DNA of 64,000 bases, from positions 558,001 to 622,000 of the forward strand of contig NZ_CP066126.1 of NCBI RefSeq assembly GCF_020544465.1, in the 5' to 3' direction. Origin of the DNA: Chromobacterium rhizoryzae. Lineage in GTDB: Bacteria > Pseudomonadota > Gammaproteobacteria > Burkholderiales > Chromobacteriaceae. This document shows positions 21,772 to 29,795 of this stretch, in pieces. The stretch's first letter is position 1; each line of letters starts with the position of its first letter. A program made the translations under genes and the position numbers. The notes under the pieces were generated by a model, which saw only the letters and a program-made list of their open reading frames with translations, ran no database searches and was not told the origin of the DNA.

Positions 21772-22167
21772 ATGAGCATGCACGATCCTATTTCCGATAT
21801 GTTGACCCGCATCCGCAACGGCCAAATGGCTTCCAAGGTGGCAGTTTCCATGCCGTCTTCCAAGCTGAAAATTGCGCTGGCGCAGGTGTTGAAAGAAGAA
21901 GGCTACATCGAAGACTTCGCCGTTGCCGGCGAAGAGAAGAAGCCTGTTCTCGATATCCAGCTCAAGTACTATGCTGGCCGTCCGGTGATTGAGCGCATTG
22001 ACCGCGTCTCCCGCCCTGGCCTGCGTGTGTACAAGGGCTCCACCGAAATCCCGAAAGTCATGAATGGCTTGGGCGTGGCTATCCTGTCCACCTCCAAAGG
22101 CGTTATGACTGATCGCAAAGCGCGCGCGGCCGGCATCGGCGGCGAGTTGCTGTGCGTCGTGGCTTAA
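21772..22167 (+). CDS. rpsH: 30S ribosomal protein S8
   Basis: The product is 131 aa (MSMHDPISDMLTRIRNGQMASKVAVSMPSSKLKIALAQVLKEEGYI), ending in the STSKGVMTDRKARAAGIGGELLCVVA signature. S8 is a primary 16S binder and the repressor of spc translation in model species. Confidence 0.97.
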   Translation: MSMHDPISDMLTRIRNGQMASKVAVSMPSSKLKIALAQVLKEEGYIEDFAVAGEEKKPVLDIQLKYYAGRPVIERIDRVSRPGLRVYKGSTEIPKVMNGLGVAILSTSKGVMTDRKARAAGIGGELLCVVA

Positions 22168-22176
22168 GGGGGTCAA

Positions 22177-22710
22177 ATGTCTCGCGTAGCTAAGAATCCC
22201 GTAGTCATCCCGGCTGGCGTCGAAGTGAAGTTCGGCGCTGCAGAAGTGACTGTTAAGGGCGCCCTGGGCTCCCTGAGCACCGCTCTGTGCGAAGAGGTAG
22301 ATGTCAAGCTGGACAACGGCCAACTGACATTCGCCGCCAAGAACGACAGCAAATTCGCTCGTGCCATGTCCGGCACCCTGCGCGCGCTGCTGAACAATAT
22401 GGTTACCGGCGTGTCCAAAGGCTTCGAGAAGAAGCTGCAGCTGGTAGGCGTGGGCTATCGTGCCCAGGCTCAAGGCGACACCCTGAACCTGTCTCTGGGT
22501 TTCTCCCACCCGGTGGCTCATCAAATGCCTGAAGGCGTTAAAGCTGAGACCCCGAGTCAGACCGAGATCCTGATCAAAGGCGCTGACAAACAGCGCGTTG
22601 GCCAGGTGGCTGCCGAAATCCGCGCTTACCGCGCTCCTGAGCCGTACAAAGGCAAGGGCGTTCGTTACGCTGATGAGGTTGTGGTTCTGAAAGAAACCAA
22701 GAAGAAGTAA
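22177..22710 (+). CDS. rplF: 50S ribosomal protein L6
   Basis: The product is 177 aa (MSRVAKNPVVIPAGVEVKF), with the C-terminal PEPYKGKGVRYADEVVVLKETKKK signature. L6 sits near the GTPase-associated centre and the sarcin-ricin loop. Confidence 0.97.
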   Translation: MSRVAKNPVVIPAGVEVKFGAAEVTVKGALGSLSTALCEEVDVKLDNGQLTFAAKNDSKFARAMSGTLRALLNNMVTGVSKGFEKKLQLVGVGYRAQAQGDTLNLSLGFSHPVAHQMPEGVKAETPSQTEILIKGADKQRVGQVAAEIRAYRAPEPYKGKGVRYADEVVVLKETKKK

Positions 22711-22723
22711 CTGAGGCACTGAT

Positions 22724-23077
22724 ATGGACAAGAAACAAGCTCGACTCCGCCGCGCACGTAAAACCCGTGCCCGGATCGCGGAGCTCAAGATGGTGCGTCT
22801 CACTGTGTATCGCACCAATAGCCACATTTATGCCCAGATCGTTGATGAGACCGGCAGCAAAGTACTGGCCAGCGCTTCTTCGCTGGAAGCCGACGTGCGC
22901 GCTGATCTCAAAAATGGCGGCAACGTGGCAACTGCAGCCGTGATCGGCAAGCGCATTGCTGAAAAAGCAAAAGCTGCTGGCATCGAGAAAGTTGCTTTCG
23001 ACCGCTCTGGTTTCAAATACCACGGTCGTATGAAAGCGCTGGCTGACGCCGCTCGCGAACACGGTCTCGTATTCTAA
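22724..23077 (+). CDS. rplR: 50S ribosomal protein L18
   Basis: The product is 117 aa, with a basic N-terminal region (MDKKQARLRRARKTRARI) that binds 5S rRNA and the conserved C-terminal FDRSGFKYHGRMKALADAAREHGLVF. Confidence 0.97.
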   Translation: MDKKQARLRRARKTRARIAELKMVRLTVYRTNSHIYAQIVDETGSKVLASASSLEADVRADLKNGGNVATAAVIGKRIAEKAKAAGIEKVAFDRSGFKYHGRMKALADAAREHGLVF

Positions 23078-23090
23078 TTCGGAGTGAAGA

Positions 23091-23609
23091 ATGGCTAAAC
23101 ACGAAACGGAAGATCGTGGCGACGGTCTGGTCGAGAAAATGATCAGCGTCAACCGCGTCACCAAAGTGGTTAAAGGCGGCCGTATCATGGCTTTCTCCGC
23201 CTTGACCGTGGTTGGTGATGGCGATGGCGGAATCGGCATGGGTAAGGGCCGTTCCAAGGAAGTTCCGGTTGCCGTACAAAAGGCAATGGAACAAGCTCGC
23301 CACAACATGGTTAAGGTTCCGTTGAAAAACGGCACTTTCCACCACACTGTGGTTGGCAAGCACGGCGCTACTACTGTATTCATCCAGCCCGCTAAAGAAG
23401 GTACCGGTGTGAAAGCCGGCGGCCCGATGCGCGCTATCTTTGATGCTATGGGTGTTCATAACGTCTCGGCGAAAATTCATGGTTCCACCAACCCGTACAA
23501 CGTGGTGCGTGCAACTCTGGATGGTCTGAGCAACATCAACACCCCGGCGCAAATCGCCTCCAAGCGTGGCCTGAGCGTCGAGGACATCCTGGGGGTGAGC
23601 CATGAGTAA
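23091..23609 (+). CDS. rpsE: 30S ribosomal protein S5
   Basis: The product is 172 aa. The N-terminal double-stranded-RNA-binding fold (VEKMISVNRVTKVVKGGRIMAFSALTVVGDGDGGIGMGKGRSKEVPVAVQKA) and a C-terminal S5 fold are intact. S5 lines the mRNA entry channel and affects accuracy. It overlaps the rpmD start by 8 nt. Confidence 0.97.
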   Translation: MAKHETEDRGDGLVEKMISVNRVTKVVKGGRIMAFSALTVVGDGDGGIGMGKGRSKEVPVAVQKAMEQARHNMVKVPLKNGTFHHTVVGKHGATTVFIQPAKEGTGVKAGGPMRAIFDAMGVHNVSAKIHGSTNPYNVVRATLDGLSNINTPAQIASKRGLSVEDILGVSHE

Positions 23610-23787
23610 CGCCAAGACTGTAAAGGTCACTCTGGTAAAGAGCCTGATCGGTCGCCTGGAGTCTCACAAGGCTTGCGCCCGTGGTCTGGGTCTGAAGAAG
23701 ATTCGCCAGACTGTTGAAGTGCTCGATACCCCTGAAAACCGTGGCATGATCAACAAGATCAGCTACTTGTTGAAATTCGAGGGCTAA
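23602..23787 (+). CDS. rpmD: 50S ribosomal protein L30
   Basis: The product is 61 aa (VKVTLVKSLIGRLESHKACARGLGLKKIRQTVEVLDTPENRGMINKISYLLKFEG), a complete L30. Its ATG lies within the 3' end of rpsE, so translation is coupled. Confidence 0.97.
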   Translation: MSNAKTVKVTLVKSLIGRLESHKACARGLGLKKIRQTVEVLDTPENRGMINKISYLLKFEG

Positions 23788-23790
23788 GCG

Positions 23791-24222
23791 ATGCTGCTGA
23801 ACACTGTACAGCCGGGTGCCGGCGCCAAGCATGCCAAGCGCCGTGTAGGCCGTGGCATCGGCAGCGGCCTGGGCAAGACTTGTGGCCGCGGTCACAAAGG
23901 TCAGAAGAGCCGTGCAGGTGGTTTCCACAAGGTTGGTTTCGAAGGCGGTCAAATGCCGCTGCAACGTCGTCTGCCGAAGCGCGGCTTCAAGTCGCTGAAC
24001 GCAGGCAAGGTTGCCGAGATTCGCCTGTCCGAACTGAACCTGCTGCCGGTTGATGAAATCGACCTGCTCTCTCTCAAGCAAGCTGGTCTGGCTTCCATCC
24101 AGGTGACGTCCGCCAAGGTGGTGCTGTCCGGCAAGATTGAGCGCGCAGTAAAACTGCGCGGCGTTGGCGTAACTGCCGGCGCTCGCGCCGCCATCGAAGC
24201 TGCCGGCGGCAGCGTAGAATAA
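23791..24222 (+). CDS. rplO: 50S ribosomal protein L15
   Basis: The product is 143 aa with the Gly/Lys-rich N-terminal extension (KRRVGRGIGSGLGKTCGRGHKGQKSRAGG) that threads into 23S rRNA, and a globular C-terminal domain. It is the last ribosomal gene before secY. Confidence 0.97.
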   Translation: MLLNTVQPGAGAKHAKRRVGRGIGSGLGKTCGRGHKGQKSRAGGFHKVGFEGGQMPLQRRLPKRGFKSLNAGKVAEIRLSELNLLPVDEIDLLSLKQAGLASIQVTSAKVVLSGKIERAVKLRGVGVTAGARAAIEAAGGSVE

Positions 24223-24233
24223 GGCAATAATCT

Positions 24234-25553
24234 GTGGCGAATACTTCTCTAGTGGCAAATGCCAATAAGTTTGGTGATCTCAAGCGTCGAATCTGGTTCC
24301 TGATTGGTGCCCTGATCGTTTATCGCATCGGTGCCCACATTCCGGTTCCGGGTATCAACCCTGCCGAGCTAGCGAAGTTGTTCCACTCATCGCAGACGGG
24401 CCTGCTCGACATGTTCAACATGTTCTCGGGCGGCGCCCTCTCGAGGTTTACGGTGTTTGCCATCGGCATCATGCCGTACATCTCCGCCTCCATCATTCTT
24501 CAGCTTGCCTCCGAGGTTCTTCCGAGCCTCAAGCAGCTGAAGAAGGAGGGCGATGCGGGACGTCGTAAGATAACCCAGTACACACGTTACGCCACCGTTT
24601 TGCTCGCGACTTTCCAAAGTTTCGGCATTGCGGTGATGCTGTACAAGCAGCCTAACCTGGTGGTGACTCCGCAGTGGGAGTTCTACCTGACGACAGTCGT
24701 ATCGCTGGTAACCGGCACCATGTTCCTCATGTGGCTGGGCGAGCAGATCACCGAGCGCGGAATTGGCAACGGTATTTCGTTGATCATCTGCGCGGGTATC
24801 GCCGCAGGCGTTCCGGCTGCGATCGGCAAGACCTTGACTCTGACCAGTCAGGGTTCTTTGCCCATCCTGTTTGCCGTAGTGTTGTTTGTCGGAGTGATCG
24901 TAGTGACTTATGTGGTGGTGTACGCCGAGCGCGGCCAACGCAAAGTCCTGGTGAACTACGCCAAGCGGCAGGTAGGCAATCGCGTCATGCAGGGCCAGAG
25001 CACGCATCTGCCGCTCAAGCTCAACATGGCGGGGGTGATTCCGCCGATTTTCGCGTCCAGCATCATCCTGTTCCCGGCCACCGTTCTCGGTTGGTTTGGC
25101 CAGGGCGAGCACATGGGCTGGTTGAAGGGCATTGCAGACAAACTGCATCCCGGTCAGCCGATCTACGTGCTGCTGTATGCGGCGGCCATCGTCTTCTTCT
25201 GCTATTTCTACACGGCGTTGGTATTCAACCCGAAGGAAACGGCTGACAACTTGAAGAAGAGCGGTGCTTTCATCCCGGGTATTCGTCCAGGTGAGCAGAC
25301 TTCCCGATACATCGAGAAGATCATTCTGCGGCTGACGCTGATTGGTGCGATCTACATCACACTGGTCTGCTTGCTGCCGGAATTCCTGATCTTGAAGTGG
25401 AACGTACCGTTCTACTTCGGCGGCACCTCGCTGCTGATCATCGTGGTGGTTACCATGGATTTCATGGCGCAGGTACAGTCTTACGTGCTGTCGCATCAGT
25501 ACGAGAGCTTGCTGAAGAAGGCCAACTTCAAAGGCAACGCGCTCACGCGCTGA
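24234..25553 (+). CDS. secY: Sec translocon subunit SecY
   Basis: The product is 439 aa with a GTG start at 24234 and weak AAGG upstream. Ten hydrophobic segments are evident, with conserved IPVPGINPAEL after TM1, the plug region, and the cytoplasmic loop GQRKVLVNYAKRQVGNRVMQGQSTHLPLKLNMAGVIPPIFASS that contacts SecA and the ribosome. It is essential for protein export with SecE and SecG. An infA remnant follows where a functional infA is usual in relatives. Confidence 0.98.
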   Translation: MANTSLVANANKFGDLKRRIWFLIGALIVYRIGAHIPVPGINPAELAKLFHSSQTGLLDMFNMFSGGALSRFTVFAIGIMPYISASIILQLASEVLPSLKQLKKEGDAGRRKITQYTRYATVLLATFQSFGIAVMLYKQPNLVVTPQWEFYLTTVVSLVTGTMFLMWLGEQITERGIGNGISLIICAGIAAGVPAAIGKTLTLTSQGSLPILFAVVLFVGVIVVTYVVVYAERGQRKVLVNYAKRQVGNRVMQGQSTHLPLKLNMAGVIPPIFASSIILFPATVLGWFGQGEHMGWLKGIADKLHPGQPIYVLLYAAAIVFFCYFYTALVFNPKETADNLKKSGAFIPGIRPGEQTSRYIEKIILRLTLIGAIYITLVCLLPEFLILKWNVPFYFGGTSLLIIVVVTMDFMAQVQSYVLSHQYESLLKKANFKGNALTR

Positions 25554-25576
25554 CAACTTGAGCTCACGCTGGGTTA

Positions 25577-25780
25577 TTGGCTAAGGAAGACACCATCCAG
25601 ATGCAGTGCGAAATTCCGAAGTTCGCTTCGGAGTTTTGCTTGTGAATGGACACGTGGTAACCGGGCACTTCAGACGGGGTGCGATTGCGAAGGCATTCGC
25701 ATCCAATCTGACGGCGGTTTGGGGCGAGGGGAATCCCCCCGCGGTCCTGCCTGTCCCGGATAGTGTTCCGTGCGAAATAA
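25577..25780 (+). pseudogene. infA: decayed infA (translation initiation factor IF-1)
   Basis: Pieces of IF-1 can be read in order but not in one frame. TTGGCTAAGGAAGACACC opens LAKEDTIQMQCEI (the IF-1 N-terminus is MAKEDTIQMQGEI). A shifted frame then gives VRFGVLLVNGHVVTGH (25645-25668 encodes NGHVVTGH; IF-1 has FRVKLENGHVVLGH). The original frame ends LSRIVFRAK-stop at 25751-25780, like the IF-1 end SKGRIVFRAK. The first frame hits a stop after 22 codons. The total span is about 15 nt shorter than a 72-aa IF-1. Its place between secY and rpmJ is the usual infA position. IF-1 is essential, so another copy must exist elsewhere. Confidence 0.88.
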
Positions 25781-25816
25781 CGCACTTGCTCTTTTAGAGG
25801 ATTGAAAGGAACTGAC

Positions 25817-25930
25817 ATGCGAGTACAGCCTTCGGTAAAGAAGATTTGCCGCAACTGCAAAATCATTCGTCGCAATCGCGTAGTTCGCGTGATTTGCACG
25901 GATCCGCGTCACAAGCAAAAACAAGGCTAA
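25817..25930 (+). CDS. rpmJ: 50S ribosomal protein L36 (zinc form)
   Basis: The product is a 37-aa protein, MRVQPSVKKICRNCKIIRR then NRVVRVICTDPRHKQKQG. The zinc ribbon is complete: Cys11, Cys14, Cys27 and His32 (CxxC-x12-C-x4-H). The ATG follows AAAGGAACTGAC. The last small protein of the large subunit to join, it lies between the infA pseudogene and the alpha-operon promoter. Confidence 0.96.
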   Translation: MRVQPSVKKICRNCKIIRRNRVVRVICTDPRHKQKQG

Positions 25931-25933
25931 CAT

Positions 25934-25962
25934 TTGTTAGACCTGGATTTGCGTGTTACAAT
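25934..25962 (+). promoter_or_regulatory. sigma-70 promoter of the alpha operon
   Basis: TTGTTA (25934-25939) and TACAAT (25957-25962) are separated by 17 nt. It lies just after rpmJ and would start a leader of about 30 nt before rpsM, giving the alpha operon its own transcription start. The leader is short for an S4-type pseudoknot. Confidence 0.75.
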
Positions 25963-26000
25963 CGCAAACTTTTCAAGGTCTTAAGGCTTAAGGAAAGAGT

Positions 26001-26363
26001 ATGGCCCGTATTGCAGGGGTAAACATCCCCAATCATGCGCATGCCGTTATCGGCCTGCAGGCAATTTTTGGCATCGGTCAGACTCGCGCCCAGCAGATTT
26101 GTGCTGCTGCCAGCGTGAACCCTTCCACGAAAGTGAAGGATCTGACGGACGCCGAGATGGAAACTCTGCGTGACGAAGTCGCCAAGTTCACCGTTGAAGG
26201 TGATCTGCGCCGCGAAGTCACCATGAGCATCAAGCGTCTGATGGACATGGGCTGCTATCGCGGCTTCCGCCATCGTCGTGGCCTGCCGTGCCGCGGTCAG
26301 CGCACTCGCACTAACGCTCGTACCCGCAAGGGACCGCGTAAGGCGATCGCCGGCAAGAAGTAA
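26001..26363 (+). CDS. rpsM: 30S ribosomal protein S13
   Basis: The product is 120 aa (MARIAGVNIPNHAHAVIGLQAIFGIGQTRA), with a helix-two-turn-helix body and the basic C-terminal tail RGQRTRTNARTRKGPRKAIAGKK that contacts P-site tRNA. Confidence 0.97.
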   Translation: MARIAGVNIPNHAHAVIGLQAIFGIGQTRAQQICAAASVNPSTKVKDLTDAEMETLRDEVAKFTVEGDLRREVTMSIKRLMDMGCYRGFRHRRGLPCRGQRTRTNARTRKGPRKAIAGKK

Positions 26364-26382
26364 TCAATAGGAACAACAGATA

Positions 26383-26778
<396 letters not shown>

Positions 26779-26796
26779 TTCGGAGAGTGTGAGAAC

Positions 26797-27417
26797 ATGG
26801 CACGTTATATCGGCCCTAAGTGCAAACTCGCTCGTCGTGAAGGCACCGACCTTTTCCTGAAGAGCGCACGTCGTGCACTGGATTCCAAGTGCAAACTGGA
26901 TAGCCCTCCGGGCCAGCATGGTGCTCGTAAGAGCCGCCTGTCTGACTACGGTGTGCAACTGCGTGAAAAGCAGAAAATCCGTCGTATTTACGGTGTACTC
27001 GAGCGTCAGTTCCGCAATTACTTTGCGGAAGCTGTGCGTCGTAAAGGCTCCACGGGTGAAAACCTGCTGAAGCTGCTCGAGGCCCGCCTGGACAACGTTG
27101 TATATCGCATGGGCTTTGGCTCCACTCGCGCCGAAGCGCGCCAGCTGGTTAGCCACAAGGCTATCGTTGTGAACGGCCAGGTTGTGAACATTCCGTCCTA
27201 CCAGGTTAAAGCCGGTGACGTAGTGTCCGTCCGTGAAAAAGCCAAGAAACAGGCCCGTATCGTAGAAGGTCTGGCTCTGGCCGAGCAGGGTGGTTTCCCG
27301 TCTTGGGTCCTGGTTGACTCCAAGAAAATGGAAGGCACTTTCAAATCCGCTCCGGAACGTTCCGAACTGTCTAGCGATATCAACGAACAACTCGTTGTGG
27401 AATTCTACTCCAAGTAA
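26797..27417 (+). CDS. rpsD: 30S ribosomal protein S4
   Basis: The product is 206 aa (MARYIGPKCKLARREGTDLFLKS), with the S4 RNA-binding domain (RLDNVVYRMGFGSTRAEARQLVSHKAIVVNGQVVNIPSYQVKAGDVV). It has Cys9 and Cys32 but not the full four-cysteine zinc knuckle. S4 is a primary 16S binder and the alpha-operon repressor in E. coli. Confidence 0.98.
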   Translation: MARYIGPKCKLARREGTDLFLKSARRALDSKCKLDSPPGQHGARKSRLSDYGVQLREKQKIRRIYGVLERQFRNYFAEAVRRKGSTGENLLKLLEARLDNVVYRMGFGSTRAEARQLVSHKAIVVNGQVVNIPSYQVKAGDVVSVREKAKKQARIVEGLALAEQGGFPSWVLVDSKKMEGTFKSAPERSELSSDINEQLVVEFYSK

Positions 27418-27440
27418 TCGCTAGCTCTTAGGGAATGACT

Positions 27441-28424
27441 ATGCAAAACAGCGCTTCGGAATTTCTGAAACCTCGTCTTATCGACGTTCAGCCGGTTTCC
27501 GCCACTCACGCTCGTGTGTCGATGGAGCCGTTCGAGCGCGGCTACGCTCATACTCTGGGTAACTCGCTGCGCCGGATTCTGCTGTCGTCGATGCCGGGCT
27601 ATGCTCCGACCGAAGTGACTATCGCTGGCGTTTTGCATGAGTATTCCGCACTTGATGGCGTGCGCGAGGATGTCGTTGACATCCTCCTCAACCTCAAGGG
27701 CGTAGTGCTTAAGCTGCATGGTCGTGACAGTGTCGTTCTGTCCTTGAAAAAGGACGGCGAAGGCGCTGTCTTGGCTGGCGATATCGAACTGCCGCACGAT
27801 GTGGAAGTGATCAATCCGGACCACGTGATTTGTCACATCTCCTCTGGCGGTAAGATCGACATGGAGATCAAGATCGAAAAAGGCCGCGGCTATCAGCCGG
27901 TGTCGGTTCGATCCAATCATGAAGACAACCGTTCCATCGGTACCATTCAACTGGACGCTTCCTTCTCGCCGGTTCGCCGCGTGAGCTTTGCTGTGGAAAG
28001 CGCCCGTGTTGAGCAGCGTACCGACCTCGACCGCCTGGTACTCGATATCGAGACCAACGGCGTAATCGAGCCGGAACAGGCAGTGCGCAACGCTGCCCGT
28101 ATTCTGATGGATCAACTGTCGATCTTTGCCGATCTCCAAGGCACAGCGGTTGAAGAAGTCGTTGAAAAGGCGCCGCCGATCGATCCGATCCTGCTGCGTC
28201 CGGTAGACGATCTTGAACTGACGGTTCGTTCGGCCAACTGCCTGAAAGCTGAGAACATTTATTACATCGGCGATCTGATCCAGCGTACTGAAACCGAGCT
28301 TCTGAAGACTCCGAACCTCGGCCGCAAGTCGCTGAACGAGATCAAGGAAGTTCTCGCTTCCAAAGGCCTGACTCTCGGGATGAAACTCGAGAACTGGCCG
28401 CCTGCTGGCCTCGAAAAGCCGTAA
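27441..28424 (+). CDS. rpoA: DNA-directed RNA polymerase alpha subunit
   Basis: The product is 327 aa. I place the start at the second ATG (27441, MQNSASEFLKPR) because AGGGA (27430-27434) abuts the first ATG but is 6 nt from the second, and relatives start MQNS. The N-terminal dimerisation domain (HTLGNSLRRILLSSMPGYA) and the C-terminal domain (ELTVRSANCLKAENIYYIGDLIQRTETELLKTPNLGRKSLNEIKE) that contacts UP elements and activators are intact. Confidence 0.98.
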   Translation: MQNSASEFLKPRLIDVQPVSATHARVSMEPFERGYAHTLGNSLRRILLSSMPGYAPTEVTIAGVLHEYSALDGVREDVVDILLNLKGVVLKLHGRDSVVLSLKKDGEGAVLAGDIELPHDVEVINPDHVICHISSGGKIDMEIKIEKGRGYQPVSVRSNHEDNRSIGTIQLDASFSPVRRVSFAVESARVEQRTDLDRLVLDIETNGVIEPEQAVRNAARILMDQLSIFADLQGTAVEEVVEKAPPIDPILLRPVDDLELTVRSANCLKAENIYYIGDLIQRTETELLKTPNLGRKSLNEIKEVLASKGLTLGMKLENWPPAGLEKP

Positions 28425-28449
28425 GGTTTGAGATAAAAGGACATTAACA

Positions 28450-28845
28450 ATGCGTCATCGTTACAGTAATCGTAAACTGAACCGCACGACCAGCCATCGT
28501 CTGGCGATGCTGCGTAACATGGCCAACTCGCTGCTGAAGCACGAAGTGATCGTGACCACGCTGCCGAAAGCCAAGGAACTGCGTCGTGTGGCCGAGCCGT
28601 TGATCACGCTCGGCAAAAAGCCGTCTCTCGCCAACCGTCGTCTGGCGTTTGACCGCACTCGTGACCGCGATATCGTGGTTAAACTCTTCGACGTGCTCGG
28701 CCCGCGCTTCTCCGCCCGCAACGGCGGCTATGTGCGTATCCTGAAGTACGGTTTCCGCAAGGGCGACAACGCCCCGATGGCTCTGGTAGAGCTGGTGGAC
28801 CGTCCGGAAGATGCCGTAGCGGTTGAAGACAACTCCGCCGAGTAA
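28450..28845 (+). CDS. rplQ: 50S ribosomal protein L17
   Basis: The product is 131 aa (MRHRYSNRKLNRTTSHRLAMLRNMANSLLKHE), ending in an acidic tail. Last gene of the alpha operon, followed by a strong terminator and then by the mobile island. Confidence 0.98.
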   Translation: MRHRYSNRKLNRTTSHRLAMLRNMANSLLKHEVIVTTLPKAKELRRVAEPLITLGKKPSLANRRLAFDRTRDRDIVVKLFDVLGPRFSARNGGYVRILKYGFRKGDNAPMALVELVDRPEDAVAVEDNSAE

Positions 28846-28860
28846 TCGACGAAGTTGAGG

Positions 28861-28889
28861 AAAAAGCCAGGCGCAAGCCTGGCTTTTTT
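28861..28889 (+). terminator. intrinsic terminator of the alpha operon
   Basis: AAAAAGCCAGGC (28861-28872) pairs with GCCTGGCTTTTT (28877-28888) around a GCAA loop, and T-runs close it on the + strand. The flanking A/T run also makes it usable from the other strand. It marks the end of the ribosomal superoperon. Confidence 0.95.
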
Positions 28890-29132
28890 CATTGCCGTAA
28901 AAGAAAAGACCCGCCAATGGAACTTATATCCTAACGGTACATAGTTCGTGAGTAAGTGGCTACGAAAGCTTTTTAGTAAAGCCTTCTCTGCATCAAAGTC
29001 TTGCGATGTAGAAATACATCATAATGCATAGTAACTTCCAAGCGCCGGCGGTAACGTCGGCGCTTTTCGTATTATGCGACTTGTATCTCTGGGGGGCCAG
29101 ATTCCATACTCGTCGTGAGGGCGCAGCCGGTG
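28890..29132. other. left end of the island, non-coding
   Basis: This gap of about 240 bp has no convincing gene. It holds an inverted repeat GATGTA-gaaa-TACATC (29005-29020), a TACATAGTT (28938-28946) whose inverse AACTATGTA recurs at the right end (34387-34395), a near-perfect hairpin around 28968-28988, and a terminator at 29041-29067. TACATA-type words clustered at both ends could be recombinase arm sites. Confidence 0.45.
29041..29067 (+). terminator. intrinsic terminator near the island's left end
   Basis: AGCGCCGGC (29041-29049) pairs with GTCGGCGCT (29056-29064, one G-T pair), followed by TTTT. It reads on the + strand and would stop transcription running from rplQ into the antisense side of gmtX. 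Confidence 0.7.
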
Positions 29133-29795
29133 TCATTCGCCCAGCACCTTGCGGATTCCCCGGGCAAAGCCCACCTCAAAAACCGTCCGCCCACGTTCGT
29201 TGACGATTTCGCCGTGGCTGCCTTCGCGCAGGCCGCGCTCTTCCAGATAGTCGGTCGATACTGCCTTCTGTAAGGCTTCACGCTCTGATGGAGTCAGCTG
29301 TGCTGCCAGCTCTAGCACGGCCACTGGAGACACGCTGGGGACAGTCGAGAAAGTTGCTCCCAGTGGACGACGGTCGACGGTCACTTGCGTGTTGCCCCTT
29401 AGGACATTGAGTTGCGCCTTGAGCTTATCCCGTTCGACGATAATAGCCTGCATGATGGAGCGAATGGCTGGGTCCTCAATTCGCATCAGGTATTCGTGGC
29501 TCGCCAGCGTCTTTGGAGGCTTAGACGCGGGCGGCCCGGCGTAGGCCACCCAGGCTTCGATAAGCGCCCGGTAGTCGGCGGACTGGGCATTGTAGAGCGC
29601 TCGACCTTTCAGGATGCCTTCTGCTTCAGCCAAGCGACCGATGGTAGGCAGCGAGAAGTCACGGGAGCCGGTGGCATGCTGCTTGCGACACAGTTCGTGC
29701 ATCTTCGTCAAGTTCGCCCGTTTATTGGAGCGCCCGCCCTTGGCGAGTAGCGACTCAAGTACTGCGTCCGGGTGGATGTCTGTCACACCATTCAT
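29133..29795 (-). CDS. gmtX: Gamma-mobile-trio protein GmtX
   Basis: The product is 220 aa. Family features I recognise are the N-terminal basic helix region (GGRSNKRANLTKMHELCRKQ), the block SRDFSLPTIGRLAEAEGI followed by a DYRALIEAWVAYAG segment, and a C-terminal tail LREGSHGEIVNERGRTVFEVGFARGIRKVL. The middle (about residues 105-145) is predicted helical or coiled-coil (IVERDKLKAQLNVLRGNTQ). Its biochemical role is not established as far as I know; it always accompanies the two recombinases. The ATG overlaps the gmtZ stop by 4 nt (ATGA), so it is translated with the trio. It could act as a DNA-binding or directionality partner, which is inference. Confidence 0.78.
   Translation of the reverse strand: MNGVTDIHPDAVLESLLAKGGRSNKRANLTKMHELCRKQHATGSRDFSLPTIGRLAEAEGILKGRALYNAQSADYRALIEAWVAYAGPPASKPPKTLASHEYLMRIEDPAIRSIMQAIIVERDKLKAQLNVLRGNTQVTVDRRPLGATFSTVPSVSPVAVLELAAQLTPSEREALQKAVSTDYLEERGLREGSHGEIVNERGRTVFEVGFARGIRKVLGE

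Noticed and set aside
25606..25797. 63-codon + strand frame between secY and rpmJ as an intact new gene
   Set aside because: Only its middle resembles IF-1, and the true IF-1 start and end lie in another frame. It is better explained as part of a broken infA.
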